A stretch of 64,000 bases of DNA, from positions 806,001 to 870,000 of the forward strand of contig RBKR01000011.1 in the NCBI GenBank assembly GCA_004835665.1, written 5' to 3'. A program made the position numbers and the translations under genes. Origin of the DNA: Phoma sp. XZ068. Taxonomy: Eukaryota; Ascomycota; Dothideomycetes; Pleosporales; Didymellaceae. Shown in pieces: positions 42,041-52,738 of this stretch (position 1 is the stretch's first letter; every line of letters begins with the position of its first letter). The notes under the pieces were generated by a model. The model was given only the letters and a program-made list of their open reading frames with translations, did not search any database and was not told where the DNA came from.

Positions 42041-43465
42041 ATGGCCGGCCGCACCTTCCTTTGCCGGTTAGTCCTCTACGCAGTCTTCTCGATCACCGTT
42101 ATCAGCCTCTTCACAAAATCTGGAGCGCCTTCTTTCTTCTACCGGTACTCAAATTCCGCTGCACTCCAGCGGGAAGAGGTCTTCTGTCCACAATCCGAGC
42201 TCGCCGACGATGTTTTAGTCGTGGTCCGCACCGGCGCCACCGAGTCGCGCGAAAAGCTGCCCGTCCACTTTAGAACGACCCTTCGATGTGTGCCCCACTT
42301 TGTTGTATTTTCTGATCTGGACGAGACCATCGAAGGGCATGAGGTCCATGATGTTCTGGGAGGTGTCAGCGATCAGACGCGGGCTGAGGACGAGGACTTC
42401 AAACTCTACCACCAACTGCACAAGCATGGGAAACGAGGCTTGCAAAATCAGCAGGTCTTTACAGCACAGTCGGGGTCGTTCAAGGGTGATTACCTCCAAA
42501 CAGAGAACAATGGATGGAAGCTGGACAAATGGAAGTTCCTTCCTATGATCGATCAGGCGTATGCGAAGAAGCCGGATGCCAAGTGGTTTGTCTTCATCGA
42601 GGCCGACACCTTCTTGGGCTGGAACAATCTGTTGGAGTATCTTAGTGGTTTCGACGACAGCAAAGCTTACTATATCGGGAAGCACCTTTACATCAACGAC
42701 GTGGAGTTTGGCTATGGCGGAGCAGGCTTTGTCCTATCCAACCCTGCCATGCGTAAGGTGTCAGAGCAGCGCTCCAATAACCTATATCACTATGAGGAGT
42801 TCACCAAGTCACACTGGGTTGGCGACTGTGCGTTGGGCAAGGTTCTTGAGGACGTCAAGGTCCCTCTGCACCGCGCCTTCCCACACCTCCAGAGCGACTC
42901 GCCATCGACCGTGGACCCTGCCACCACGAAGATCGACCGCGACCTTTGGTGCTACCCCACCATTACCTACCACCACGTGTCACCAACCGAGATAGACGAG
43001 CTCTGGCGCTTTGAACAGGACTGGTACAAGCAGCACGACATCGTCCTGCGACACCGCGACGTCTTTATCTCACACGTTCGGCCCAAGATCGGGTCGTCGG
43101 TGTCTTACTGGGACAACATGTCCGTAGACGCTGAGTACAACGCACATGACCATGCTTCATCGACGAACAAAGAAGAACGAGAAGCGTGGAAGTCGTTTGC
43201 GCATTGCCGCGCACTGTGCGAAAGCCAGGATAAGTGTATACAATTCTCTTTCGACTCGGGGAGTTGCTCCGTCTCGAATTCCTTCCGACTGGGCTATGCA
43301 AAGCCAAATGAGAAGGTAAAGAGTGGATGGATGACGGACAGAGTCGATGACCTCTTCAGGTCGTTGGACGATAGGTGTGGAATAAGAGATTGGTTTACAC
43401 CCACAAATGAAGGCGTGAATGCGAAAGCAAAGCCACAATCCACGATGAGGCGACAGAGAAGATGA
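42041..43465 (+). CDS. Fringe-like glycosyltransferase family 31 protein, type II membrane
   Basis: A single exon of 474 residues from the ATG at 42041 (the frame upstream has only a GTG). A signal anchor lies at about residues 5-24 (FLCRLVLYAVFSITVISLF), giving a Golgi or secretory type II topology. The catalytic region has the family pattern: LVVVRTGATESREKLPVH near the N-terminus, WFVFIEADTFLGWNNL with the DxD-equivalent EAD (about residue 188), GYGGAGFVLSNPAM, and WVGDCALGKVL. The C-terminal ~90 residues contain a Cys cluster (HCRALCESQDKCIQFSF...CSVSNSF) resembling a small PAN/apple-type fold. This is the architecture of the fungal GT31-like family common in ascomycetes. The donor sugar and acceptor are unknown. 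Confidence 0.88.
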   Translation: MAGRTFLCRLVLYAVFSITVISLFTKSGAPSFFYRYSNSAALQREEVFCPQSELADDVLVVVRTGATESREKLPVHFRTTLRCVPHFVVFSDLDETIEGHEVHDVLGGVSDQTRAEDEDFKLYHQLHKHGKRGLQNQQVFTAQSGSFKGDYLQTENNGWKLDKWKFLPMIDQAYAKKPDAKWFVFIEADTFLGWNNLLEYLSGFDDSKAYYIGKHLYINDVEFGYGGAGFVLSNPAMRKVSEQRSNNLYHYEEFTKSHWVGDCALGKVLEDVKVPLHRAFPHLQSDSPSTVDPATTKIDRDLWCYPTITYHHVSPTEIDELWRFEQDWYKQHDIVLRHRDVFISHVRPKIGSSVSYWDNMSVDAEYNAHDHASSTNKEEREAWKSFAHCRALCESQDKCIQFSFDSGSCSVSNSFRLGYAKPNEKVKSGWMTDRVDDLFRSLDDRCGIRDWFTPTNEGVNAKAKPQSTMRRQRR

Positions 43466-44040
43466 AATACGAGAGGAGGAAAGAAGAAGGAACATTCGGC
43501 GTTCAGGTTTTGGTTGAGAGAAGGAAAGGAAAGGAACATGATGATACCCACCCATACTACACTCGCTAGGGCACCGACCCAGAGCTTTCATACCTTAATA
43601 ATAGGCCACGGCAGCCCGTAGAGCCGCACACAACACCAAAATGAACAAAAACATTTGCAAAGAATCAAAGTAATTCGCATTCAGAGTGTAAGAGATATAA
43701 AGGGTGGCCAAGAGGTGAGGTCAAAATACCCTTCCACCCCGGCGTCTCACCGCGTTCTAGACCGCAAGCCCCAATATTAACCCATCCCGATGCGTTCGTC
43801 GCATCGACGACCATGGTTTAGGTCTTTCCCAATCCCGATCTGCTCGATAGTGAAACCAAGAAACTGGGGTCCCGCTGACGTGCTCCCTGCAAAGTCGATC
43901 GGATTGCGCAACGGTGGTGGTGTTGAAGATTAGATATCGTGCATCCATTGCAAAGGAGTAATTCACTGCAACGCCAGGCCCATGATGCCCATCAACATCT
44001 GTGCGCGCGATGCGATGCCAGAGCTGAGCTTGTGCGCCAG
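43466..44040. other. Convergent intergenic region, 575 bp
   Basis: 3' flanks of two convergent genes. No feature is seen beyond purine-rich stretches after 43460. Confidence 0.45.
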
Positions 44041-45066
44041 TCATTCTGCATCTTCGGCTTTGTCGCTGGTCGTGGATTGCTCCTCAGAGACAGCGTCTAG
44101 GTGTGCAAGAGCAATAGCGGCGAGAGCTTGCACTGTGTCATCACCAGGACCAGTCAGCTCACCAACAGGACCAGAGAAGAATTCGACAGATGGACCCTCT
44201 TCAGAATTATTTTCAGTGGGAGTCGGGCCTTCCTCCTGCACGGTTGCTTCCTCTTCATCTTGGTCTTGGTCTTGGTCTTGGTTTTGGTCTTGGTCGTGCT
44301 CTGGCTCTTGCTCTTCGTCTTCCTTTCGCTCTTGGTTTTGGTCTTGCTCTTGCTCTTTCTCTCCCTCCTTCTCATCCTCCTTCTCCTTCTCCTCACCATC
44401 ACCACCCCCAAACCCACCCTCCTCATTATCCCACTCCACCTCCCCATCCCCCTTCTGCATCCCCACCAACTCACCCTCCTCATCCCTCAAAGCCCCCCAC
44501 GTACTAGACCCCTCATCCAACCCCATCCCCTCCCCCTGCCTCTCCCCACCCCACGACGGCCTCTCCCAAATCCCACTCAAATCCACACCTTGAATCACAC
44601 TCCCACCGCCCACATAATCGCCTACCAGCGCCCCTCCGCCCCTCCCTTTACACCCAACGCTCTCGCAGCGCCAGCCCAGCGTCGCCAGCAGCACGATCCC
44701 GCACAGCACCAGCAGCCGGATGAGCGTGCGAGAGCGAGGCACGCGCGGGCCTGTGCCAGGCGAGACGTTCAGAATGGGCTGCTGGTAGCCGATGAGGCGA
44801 GCTGGGGCGCGGCCACGCTGGGGGGAGGAGTATGCGGAGGGAGAAGGGGAAGACGGGGAAGTAAGTTTCTCGGAGAAGTCGGTGTGAGAGGAGAGGAAGG
44901 AGCGGGGGTGGTGGGAGAAGTAGTCGTTGTTTTGAGACATGTTTGCGTGGGGAGTCGTAGAAATACTTGGTTTTTTGGTGCGGCTGGTGCGCAGAGTGTG
45001 TTGGTATAGTGGTGAAGTGGGGTCGAGGTAGGGTGTGCCTAGGTCGACGGTTTGGAAGGAATACAT
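44041..45066 (-). CDS. Single-pass membrane protein with acidic Asp/Gln/Glu repeat, function unknown
   Basis: An uninterrupted frame of 341 residues from an ATG. The N-terminal ~110 residues are Ser/Pro-rich and probably cytosolic. One membrane segment follows (TLIRLLVLCGIVLLATLGW, about residues 113-131). The remainder is extremely acidic, with a Lys/Glu stretch and a DQDQNQ-type repeat around residues 225-275 and no predicted fold. A second ATG (MSQNND) lies 42 codons in and is an alternative start. I know of no family. The protein could be a cell-wall- or lumen-exposed acidic protein, but that is only inference. The antisense strand is also open here because the hexanucleotide repeat lacks stops on both strands; only this strand gives a plausible protein. 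Confidence 0.65.
   Translation of the reverse strand: MYSFQTVDLGTPYLDPTSPLYQHTLRTSRTKKPSISTTPHANMSQNNDYFSHHPRSFLSSHTDFSEKLTSPSSPSPSAYSSPQRGRAPARLIGYQQPILNVSPGTGPRVPRSRTLIRLLVLCGIVLLATLGWRCESVGCKGRGGGALVGDYVGGGSVIQGVDLSGIWERPSWGGERQGEGMGLDEGSSTWGALRDEEGELVGMQKGDGEVEWDNEEGGFGGGDGEEKEKEDEKEGEKEQEQDQNQERKEDEEQEPEHDQDQNQDQDQDQDEEEATVQEEGPTPTENNSEEGPSVEFFSGPVGELTGPGDDTVQALAAIALAHLDAVSEEQSTTSDKAEDAE
44253..44375 (-). repeat. Hexanucleotide-based coding repeat (Asp/Gln, Glu/Gln)
   Basis: An imperfect tandem array built mainly of CTTGGT/CTTGCT units on the plus strand, encoding alternating Asp-Gln and Glu-Gln on the minus strand. It is a likely site of length polymorphism. Confidence 0.7.
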
Positions 45067-45580
45067 GCAGTTTGCCTGCGTTTCAGAGGTGTGGTATCAG
45101 CACGAGGTCGTGGGAGTTGGCTGGGTAGTTGCTTGTCCAGGTTCTCGCAGACGAAATCCATTGTGCAGGTAAGGGAGGAAGGGGTGTGAACGCGCCCGCT
45201 TCGACGCGCCCGCTTCGACGCGCTCTATCGATGTAAGAATGCAGTAAGGATATCAATGGAATGTGATTTCAAATTTACCACCGTACAATTACACTGTCAT
45301 CTCGCTTACTTGCTACTTCTTCATTAAGTGTGGGAAAAAGGTATGAGCTTTTCTAGATCCATCGTCATCGCCAAAAATGGCAAGGAAATAGTGCAACTTT
45401 CCAGTTCCATCCTCAAGGTATCTCCAGGCTAATGGGTTCGTTCTCCTCGTATCCAACTACTGACAAAATCATTGCGCTCAACTAGGAATGCTCAACGAGC
45501 GTATTAAAGAGCAAATACGTAAAGGCCGGAGCAAAACGGGGTATGTGGGTGAAGATAGGAAGGGTATGATATGACGAAGC
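45067..45580. other. Intergenic with a short tandem repeat
   Basis: 514 bp. Two exact adjacent copies of a 14-nt GC-rich unit (GCGCCCGCTTCGAC) lie at 45192-45219, with the start of a third. Nothing else is supported. Confidence 0.5.
45192..45219. repeat. 14-nt direct repeat, two copies
   Basis: Two perfect tandem copies of GCGCCCGCTTCGAC followed by a partial copy (GCGCT), about 125 bp upstream of the acidic membrane protein gene. Confidence 0.8.
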
Positions 45581-48500
45581 TTACGTGACGATTGGTGGAA
45601 GGTGCTTCTCTTGCTGTTCAAGCTCTAGCTCTTTGACCGAGGCTGTGTGGTGTGAGCCGTTCTCGGCATAATTGAGCAGCACTTGCGCATCGTCCAGTCC
45701 TGAGATGGCGAGACCTTGCTTTTCGTCTTCCTCGTGGATGGTGCTGTCTTGCAAGCTCTCTTTGCCAAGCTCGCTTCTCTTGCTGGAGGCCGTCTCGGCA
45801 TCTTCATCATCCATCAGGTTTGGCGGGCGCTGACGCATAGCACGTGCCTTCTCGAGCGAGATCGTCTTTTGCTGATATGTGGTAGTAAAGGGAAGGCCCT
45901 CATCGCGATCGATCGTGGCCTTCATGAGTGCCGCCATCCAGAGCCGCCCTACTGCCAGACTATCAACGGCGAAGTAGTGCACGATGGGCTTGGTGAACTG
46001 TACGCCCTTCTGCAAGCCGGCACGGGGCGGAACCAGCTTGAAGATGAACATGCCGTCCATGTTCTCCTCGACGCTGTTCGCAGCATTAGCGCTGTCTAAC
46101 GACGCCGCAGTCAGGATCGTAGCGTTTTGTGGAGACGATGGTGAGGATGCTGCGCGAGTGATCGAAGCATGCAGGCCAGTCATCCTCTCATTGTTCGCGG
46201 GTAGGACACGATGCGACGAAATATCGATAAGGCCCTTCTCTTCCGTGTCGTTTTCGCTGTAGTAGTACGACAGGCGTCGGCCTCGTAGCACGAACAGACG
46301 AGTCTTCCATGTTGTCATCAAACTAGACGACTTCTTCTTCATCCAGCCGCTGTAATCGCAGTTCTTCATGGCTTCCTGTGGGGTGATCTGTTGACGACCC
46401 TTGAGGTAAGCACTGGTACCGTGCTTGCTAGCCTTCTTCTTCACTTCTTTGATTGCAGCGGAGCCACTCGTATGCCGCCTGTCGCCCTTGTCAAGCTCAA
46501 AGCTCTTCGACACAGATACACCAGACGGTGTGCTGGATCCAGTTCTTGTCGGTGACTGCATGGGAGAATCTTTGTTCGACGAAGGAGTGACATCTACAGC
46601 GCTCGCATTGGCCCTCTCTCCACCAGTGATGGCGTCTGATATCGCCCGGAGACCAGCAGTACGCGACTTCTTGCTGAAGAACGAATTCGAGTGTGCGGCT
46701 GCCGGCGAAGGCGACGCACGGCCGTTCGATGATGTCTCGCTTCCAGGAAGAGCTGGGGAATTTGCTATGGCGTCAATGCTGGGCTTGTCGTAGCTGAGCT
46801 TGGTGACGGTAGGAGGCCCCTCGTTCGTTGTTTTCAGTGGGCGTACAAAATCGAATGCGCTGGAGCGGTCACTCTTAATGCTACCCCCGTAGTACTGCTT
46901 GGCCGCTGGGGATACAAGGCTTTGTCTCATGGACGAATCAGCACTACCAATTCTGCTGTGTCGGCGGCTGTATGACGTGCTGATGCTAGGGTTGCGGACA
47001 GCACTATCGCTCTCTCTCTTTCGAAGGACATTGCGATTCTTGCGATTGTCAAGCTCGCCGCCTGAGAAATAGCCTCTGTCCAGGTCGTTTGCAGCATTCA
47101 AGCCGGCTTCTCTCGAATCGAAAGCCGTTCCGTTGGTGCTCGAGGCGTGCGCATGGTTTGAAGAAGCAGGGCGTTGCAGATCATACGAGGCTTTCTGTGG
47201 AGAACCCATAGTCCAGTTGCGGTCAAACGATGGGGCCTTCCTGTGCGCTGATCCTACCGGGGCTGTAGATGCAGGCTTGATGTTGCCGGGCACAGGCGAA
47301 CTAACATTGTAGTCGATCGAAGAGTGCCGCCTGTTGTGGTTGAGACTGCGTACAGAGGCGGCAGAAGGTCGGCTGGCGAGAGGCGGAGAAGCTGGAATGG
47401 TCTGAATCAACGGTGAAGTCGGCTCAATGGTCGAGTTCGTGGAGCGCCCTGCTGAAGACATGGCTCGGGGCATGTGCTGGCGGCTCACGCTACCTCGTGA
47501 GCCCATGCTCTCTCTGAGGGTGGGTATTCGAGGAAGCATTCCTGCACCCAATGACGAGGCGCGGTTTCTTGTGATGGGCTCCTCGGCTGGCGCAAGGTCC
47601 TCGAGGCTGTCGAGGGGAGTCAGGGCTTTGGCAGCCTCCTTTGCATTCCGGACCTCCTGCTGCAGTGCGTTGATTTTCATCCATGTGCGCAGTCGAGGGC
47701 CCATTGGCCCCAAATCGAACTCCTTCATGAAGATGAAGTTGCGGTCGACGCCGAGCAAGGCCTCGCCGTCGATGTCCTGGTCTCTGAAGACTTCGCAGTG
47801 CTTCTTTTCCACACCTACATCCTCCAGATACTCGGCCACGCGCGCGGGCGACCATGTCTTGACCTCCTCTTCTGTGTGGTAGTTCTGCTCCTCGTCCTCG
47901 GTTTCCTGGCCGTTTACGTAGGACAGGCGGTGGCTGCTGTACTCGCTGCCCGAGTCGTTGTTGATGTTGGCCTTGAGGTCTCGCTGCACGACGGCGGCGC
48001 TCTGGCGGGGCGTGCTCATATCGGTGATGTGCTCGTCGATGACGCTCAATGTCTCGTGCATGACCGGGCTGCCCATGGTGACTTCCTCCTGGGGCTCCTC
48101 GCCGTTCAGCGTCATGCTGATGCTGCGGGGCGCGGTATTCAGCGAGGTCCTGCGCGCAATGTCGGCGCCGGTGGTCGAGTTCGCAACGTTCAGGGGCTCT
48201 GTGGGGGCCTGGCTCAGGGCGGGCGACTTGGGCGGGCTCAATGGCTGCGTCGACGGCGGCGGCGAGGTGGCGGTGCTGGGCGCAACAGGCAGCGGGCTGG
48301 GCGGCTGCTGCGAGACGTTCGAGGGCGTGCGCGAGTGGACGGGGAGGGTGGTTGTGGTGGGTGCTGGCGCGGGTCGCGTGTAGACTGGCATGTGTCAGAG
48401 ACGGTAGCGGCCATGATAAGCCTCCCAACAGCACTGCGCTGGGTAGAGGCCTCTCACGTACCTTCGGGGAACAGCCCGTTGTCGCCGCTCTCCGTGTTCT

Positions 48501-48770
48501 TGCCCAGGAACCAGCCATCGCCAAAGTCGTCGTCGCGCTCAATCAGCTCAATGCGGTCCCCCCGCCTCAGACTCAGCTCGTCCGGACTGCGGGCAGCAAA
48601 CTCATCTGCGGTCGCCGGTCAGCATTGCGGGCACTCGCAGCACGGCGGCCGTCACCGTGGCCGCTGCGCTCCACAGCGCGCTAGAGGGGTCGGGGAGACT
48701 CACGCACGACTACCAGCAGGTCGCCGGGGCGGCAGTGCTCCGTGTGGGAGCGCATCCCGGCCGTGGCCAT
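45581..48770 (-). CDS. Boi1/Boi2/Pob1-like SH3-SAM-PH polarity protein
   Basis: Three exons (48704-48770, 48462-48605, 45581-48384; introns of 98 and 77 nt) encode 1004 residues. The order is an SH3 domain (about residues 18-75, with HEFAARSPDELSLRRGD and GWFLGKNTESGDNGLFP), a Pro/Ser-rich linker, and a SAM domain (about 245-312, with WSPARVAEYLEDVGV). A long disordered Ser-rich region follows, then a PH domain (about 742-890, with YSGWMKKKSSSLMTTWKTRLFVLRG shortened here to its core GWMKKKSS and RLFVLRGRRLSYYY). An acidic tail ends the protein. This architecture is that of yeast Boi1/2 and fission yeast Pob1, which bind Cdc42, the formin or exocyst and acidic lipids at sites of polarised growth. 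The split SH3 is recovered only when both introns are removed, which supports the start at 48770. Confidence 0.93.
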
Positions 48771-49669
48771 GGTTGCGCCGAGGGGTGGAGGCAGGTGAGG
48801 CCCAGCGCAGGCGGGCAGCAGAGGGCGGGCAGGCGGGCAGGGACAGGCGCGCAGGAGGTCGAAGGCGTCAGACACCCAGCACTCAGCGACTGAGCATCAT
48901 GCAGCGAGTGCGGGAGCGTTCGCGCGATCGCCGTGGTCCGCCAAAAGGGTCTTTATGGGGACTGACTCGGATGCGCCGCTTTGAGCTTGTTCCCGGGCGC
49001 GCCGTTGTTCGAAACGTGCAGAGACGGCTGTGGCCAAAAGTGTAATGAGGTGGTGCGGCTTTGGCCTGGCATCGTGGCACGTCTGGCCCTATTCTTGGAC
49101 GGCGGCGGCGCGCTGGCTGCAGCCACTCAGCGTCGGGCGTGCAGCAGCGCTCCCCTCACTAGATTGATTGCCTGTGGGACGTGGGACCGTCGTGACGGCT
49201 CCACGAGCAGCATTGCACCTTGGCCGCGCATTCCACTTCGGTCGCTGGCTGCAAGCATCGTCTTCATGCAGCCGGCCTTCTCGTCCGCGTCTATGCAGGG
49301 CGACAATTGCTGCCGTCCAGCGCTGCTCTGCCCGCCCAGCTGCTGCCTCGTTAGCGCCGTGGCGGCGACGGCGACGTTGCGGCGATGACTTCTCTTCGCG
49401 CATGTCTTGCATCGCGACTTCCCTATAGACCCACCCGTGCCTGCCGCTCTCCCAACGCGCCTGCCACTTTCCCAACGCCTCCACACCCGCACGACAAACA
49501 CTGGTAAATTTGTCGTGCCGGTCGTGCTCATAGACTGCCGATAAGCTGCTCTTGGACATGCTCTCCCCGCATTCGTCGCGCTTTCAGCAACGGCGTGTTG
49601 CTCGCAAGACCACGCCTCAGCAAACATATACCACTACGGCGCCTTTCGTCTGATCCTCCGTGAGAGAAC
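48771..49669. promoter_or_regulatory. Shared divergent upstream region, Boi-like / MIZ genes
   Basis: 899 bp between divergent start codons, GC-rich, with no TATA box seen. Frames here are composition artefacts. Confidence 0.5.
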
Positions 49670-52600
49670 ATGACCGGCGGTGCACGCGCCAGTGCATCCG
49701 CCGACGCTTATGTGGCCGACGCAACCGCTAATACGTTGAATTATGCTTTGGGCAGACGACACATGAAAGCATGGATGACCGCCGCAGTGAATGCTCCTGC
49801 GGCTGCGGCACCCGACCTTACTCCGAATCCTGCGACGACCGTCAAGAGACCAAGAGGAAGACCGAGGAAATACTCATTGCCACATGTCGTCAACCAGCAG
49901 CACATCAGCCAAAAGCACGCGACAGACGCGGTTGCGCCCACAGCCGAAAGGCTGCCCTCCTCGAACTCGACGTCGCCGCAGCTTGCCAACATCGTCACAA
50001 CCCAGCATAATCCCAGTCACAGTAATGTAGAAATTACTGTATTCCCTTCCCCTACACCAAGTAACGAGGATGCGCTCAACGTAGAGGCGCAGAATAGCGG
50101 CACAGCGACAAACATAAGTGCATACGACGTTGCCTTGTTTGAATCACATGATGCCTCCCGCCCACCTCAAAGCATGGCTGCTGGGAACCTTGCGAGAGAA
50201 GAACACTCTGCGCCAAAGCGGGCAGCTGGAGGGAACTCGGCGCCCGTGGACAAGAGGGTACGCACTGATACTGCACCTTTCCCGCAACCTATTACCACGA
50301 CGACTACACCAGGCGTGGTGTCGCCTAGTCAACATTCACAACCGTCCCCAGTCTTCCCGCGGCGCCCCTCAGTACCCCACGCTCAGCATGAGAGCCCTTC
50401 ACTTGCTCAGGTGCCAAGCCGCAGCCCTTCTCTCGGCCGGACCTCCATTGGACAAATGGCGTCTCCCCAACTTTTGCAGACTGCCCAACAGTTGACTCGT
50501 CCCCCAACCTTGCACAGCAATTCATCCCCAGTCCAGGCTCAATTCCAGAATCCACCTGCACAGCAATCCCATATCAGCGCCCATCTGGATGCGCAAATGT
50601 TTGGGGCATCACCAAACATGCATGCACAGCATGCTGCACAGCCTTACCATGCTCCACCGCCACAACCTCGTACACCGTATAACGATGGTTGGTATTCGCT
50701 CGAGATGTGTCTGCAAACCTTGGCTACATTTAAAGCAGGGTACCCGAGCGCTGCTATTTCCCGTCGAGATGGAGAGCGTTTCAAAGTTTTGGAAGAAGCG
50801 GTCATGGAACAGGACTGGGCGTATCTGACCTTGCATCAGTACTACTGTTTAATGACCCATTCGCCGCAGTCTCTCCCCTCAAAATTGACGGTGCAATGCA
50901 ATGGGAACCTCCTCCCAGCATTTCACCTGATGCGCGAGGTTCTCGACGACAATTTGCATTTGTCACCGCAGTTCCTATTCTTCTTTTGCAATTTTCCATT
51001 CTCCATTGATGATCTTGCATCAACATGGCCAAGACGGTTTCAGCGTGCATTGGGTGGCTTTGTGGTATTTGTGAATCGGGCGGCAACTGTAGGACTTTTG
51101 AGACGCGCAAGTGAGAGGCGGAAGATCCCACCGACACCGCGCGAGTTTACTGGTTGTGCAATCGCCTCATGGACGTTTCAGCGCCTCCTTCTCAGATCGA
51201 TCATACGTTCTCTCTGGGGAGGATTACCTCCTTATCTTCCAGAGAAGCGTCATTTTGAAGATGAGGTTGTGCGCGCTTTCCACCAAGCTCAATCGGATTT
51301 TGATCTGCGAAAGAACATGGGGGAGCTTGTAGATCGTCAACTAGCGGACGACGAATTGCGAGCTTGGACCTTCACCTTCACCCAGATTACGGGCTCTCTC
51401 GCGGCGATGCTGCGAAGTCAGGGTTATCAGCCAATGAGCCAGGCTTACCCTCAAGTACAACTACAACAGCAGCAACGACCACAGCCGCAGGCTTACAACA
51501 TACCTGTTACTGGGGACATGGCATTTCCTCGCCGTCATCAACAGCCACTGCCTCAGGCAACACATCATCGCACGGCGTCGCAAACGCAGCCCTCGCCTCG
51601 CGTACGCCAAGGTTCCACAGCACTACTCCCACGCCCGGGCCTAGTACAGCCGCAACAGCGCATTCCAAACCCATCTCGCTTTGGGCTTCATCAAGCTCAC
51701 CTTCGCAGTCCCGTTCTGCAGGCTTCCAGTCTCTCCCCGCTCTACTATTTTTGGCAAGGCTTCGTCCAGAAACCCCAGAGGGTTGCAAGTGCGAATAACG
51801 CTATCGAGAAGGTGTCGTTTAATTTTTCCGAGACAGAGATGAAGTTTATTGCCAAGGCAATACACACTGCCCCGGGTGCTGCCGACGGAAGGATCATTGG
51901 CGAGAAACATAAGATGGTTCGGCTGCGTTGCATCAAATGGCCAACAGACGAGGAACCGACGGACGATGCTTGGGCTGTCGCCGAGAACAGTTGGATTCCG
52001 CACTCATACTTCACCTTCAACGGTGTTTCCCTTGAGCTACGCAAAAAGCTACACCACGGGAAAGATCTTCCAGTCAACCTTTCGGGATTGGTGCGAACAG
52101 GAGAAAACGTTCTCGAGGTCTCGGTAATGAGCAACGCGGCTGATACCACCCATCGCAACTATCTCGTAGCGATCGAGTTCCTAGGCGTCATGACACAGGC
52201 TTCCATCTGGGAGCGCTGCCACAAGAACAGCATACCAGCCGGAAAGACAGTCAGCGACATCAAGCGGAAGTTGTCTACCAGTGCCACGGACGATGACATC
52301 GTTCTCGTCGAAAGCACGCTCACAATCAATCTCCGTGACCCTTTCAGCGCGTTCAAGATCTGCGACACACCTGTCCGAAGCACAGCCTGTCTTCACAATG
52401 AATGCTTCGACCTCGATACCTTCCTCGAGACTCGCCCTCGGAAGGGTGACGTCTCTACAGCCGACCAATGGCGCTGTCCCATCTGCAGGGCAGACGCACG
52501 CCCGAACACCCTAGTTGTCGACATGTTCTTGGTGGATATTCGAAAAGTGCTCGAGACTAAAGGTCTGCTGGAGACGAGAGCAATCATAGTCAACCAAGAC

Positions 52601-52738
52601 GGAGCGTGGCAGCCAAAACCCGAAGAACGCGACCCCAACGGCGTTCAGGATCGTGATACCCCCGAACCAAGTTCCCCCGTTGCAAGGAGGCCATCCCACC
52701 CCGTTGTCCACGAAATCATCGATCTCGACAGCGATTGA
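49670..52738 (+). CDS. MIZ/SP-RING zinc-finger protein, SUMO-ligase-like, with AT-hook and SIM
   Basis: A single exon of 1022 residues. An AT-hook-like motif KRPRGRPRK lies at residues 59-67. A long Gln/Pro/Ser-rich region follows. A helical domain (about 340-520) contains GWYSLEMCLQTLATF. A beta-rich region (about 700-840) contains VRLRCIKWP and lies before the finger. The SP-RING has the elements CDTPVRSTACLHNECFDL and WRCPICRADARP (about 895-945). The last residues, EIIDLDSD, form a strong SUMO-interaction motif. PIAS/Siz/Zmiz-type SP-RING proteins recruit Ubc9 for SUMO transfer in the nucleus. The AT-hook suggests DNA tethering. No SAP domain is visible, so it is closer to Zmiz-type proteins than to canonical Siz1. 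Ligase activity is inferred. Confidence 0.88.
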   Translation: MTGGARASASADAYVADATANTLNYALGRRHMKAWMTAAVNAPAAAAPDLTPNPATTVKRPRGRPRKYSLPHVVNQQHISQKHATDAVAPTAERLPSSNSTSPQLANIVTTQHNPSHSNVEITVFPSPTPSNEDALNVEAQNSGTATNISAYDVALFESHDASRPPQSMAAGNLAREEHSAPKRAAGGNSAPVDKRVRTDTAPFPQPITTTTTPGVVSPSQHSQPSPVFPRRPSVPHAQHESPSLAQVPSRSPSLGRTSIGQMASPQLLQTAQQLTRPPTLHSNSSPVQAQFQNPPAQQSHISAHLDAQMFGASPNMHAQHAAQPYHAPPPQPRTPYNDGWYSLEMCLQTLATFKAGYPSAAISRRDGERFKVLEEAVMEQDWAYLTLHQYYCLMTHSPQSLPSKLTVQCNGNLLPAFHLMREVLDDNLHLSPQFLFFFCNFPFSIDDLASTWPRRFQRALGGFVVFVNRAATVGLLRRASERRKIPPTPREFTGCAIASWTFQRLLLRSIIRSLWGGLPPYLPEKRHFEDEVVRAFHQAQSDFDLRKNMGELVDRQLADDELRAWTFTFTQITGSLAAMLRSQGYQPMSQAYPQVQLQQQQRPQPQAYNIPVTGDMAFPRRHQQPLPQATHHRTASQTQPSPRVRQGSTALLPRPGLVQPQQRIPNPSRFGLHQAHLRSPVLQASSLSPLYYFWQGFVQKPQRVASANNAIEKVSFNFSETEMKFIAKAIHTAPGAADGRIIGEKHKMVRLRCIKWPTDEEPTDDAWAVAENSWIPHSYFTFNGVSLELRKKLHHGKDLPVNLSGLVRTGENVLEVSVMSNAADTTHRNYLVAIEFLGVMTQASIWERCHKNSIPAGKTVSDIKRKLSTSATDDDIVLVESTLTINLRDPFSAFKICDTPVRSTACLHNECFDLDTFLETRPRKGDVSTADQWRCPICRADARPNTLVVDMFLVDIRKVLETKGLLETRAIIVNQDGAWQPKPEERDPNGVQDRDTPEPSSPVARRPSHPVVHEIIDLDSD

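Noticed and set aside
44101..45009. 302-codon plus-strand frame rich in Leu/Val
   Set aside because: It is the exact antisense of the acidic-repeat gene. Its leucine runs come from the CTTGGT repeat, and the minus strand gives the coherent ATG-started protein.
47490..49045. Long frames on both strands over the Boi-like gene and its promoter
   Set aside because: They ignore the SH3 exon structure and have Arg/Ala-rich composition. The SH3-SAM-PH model explains the region.
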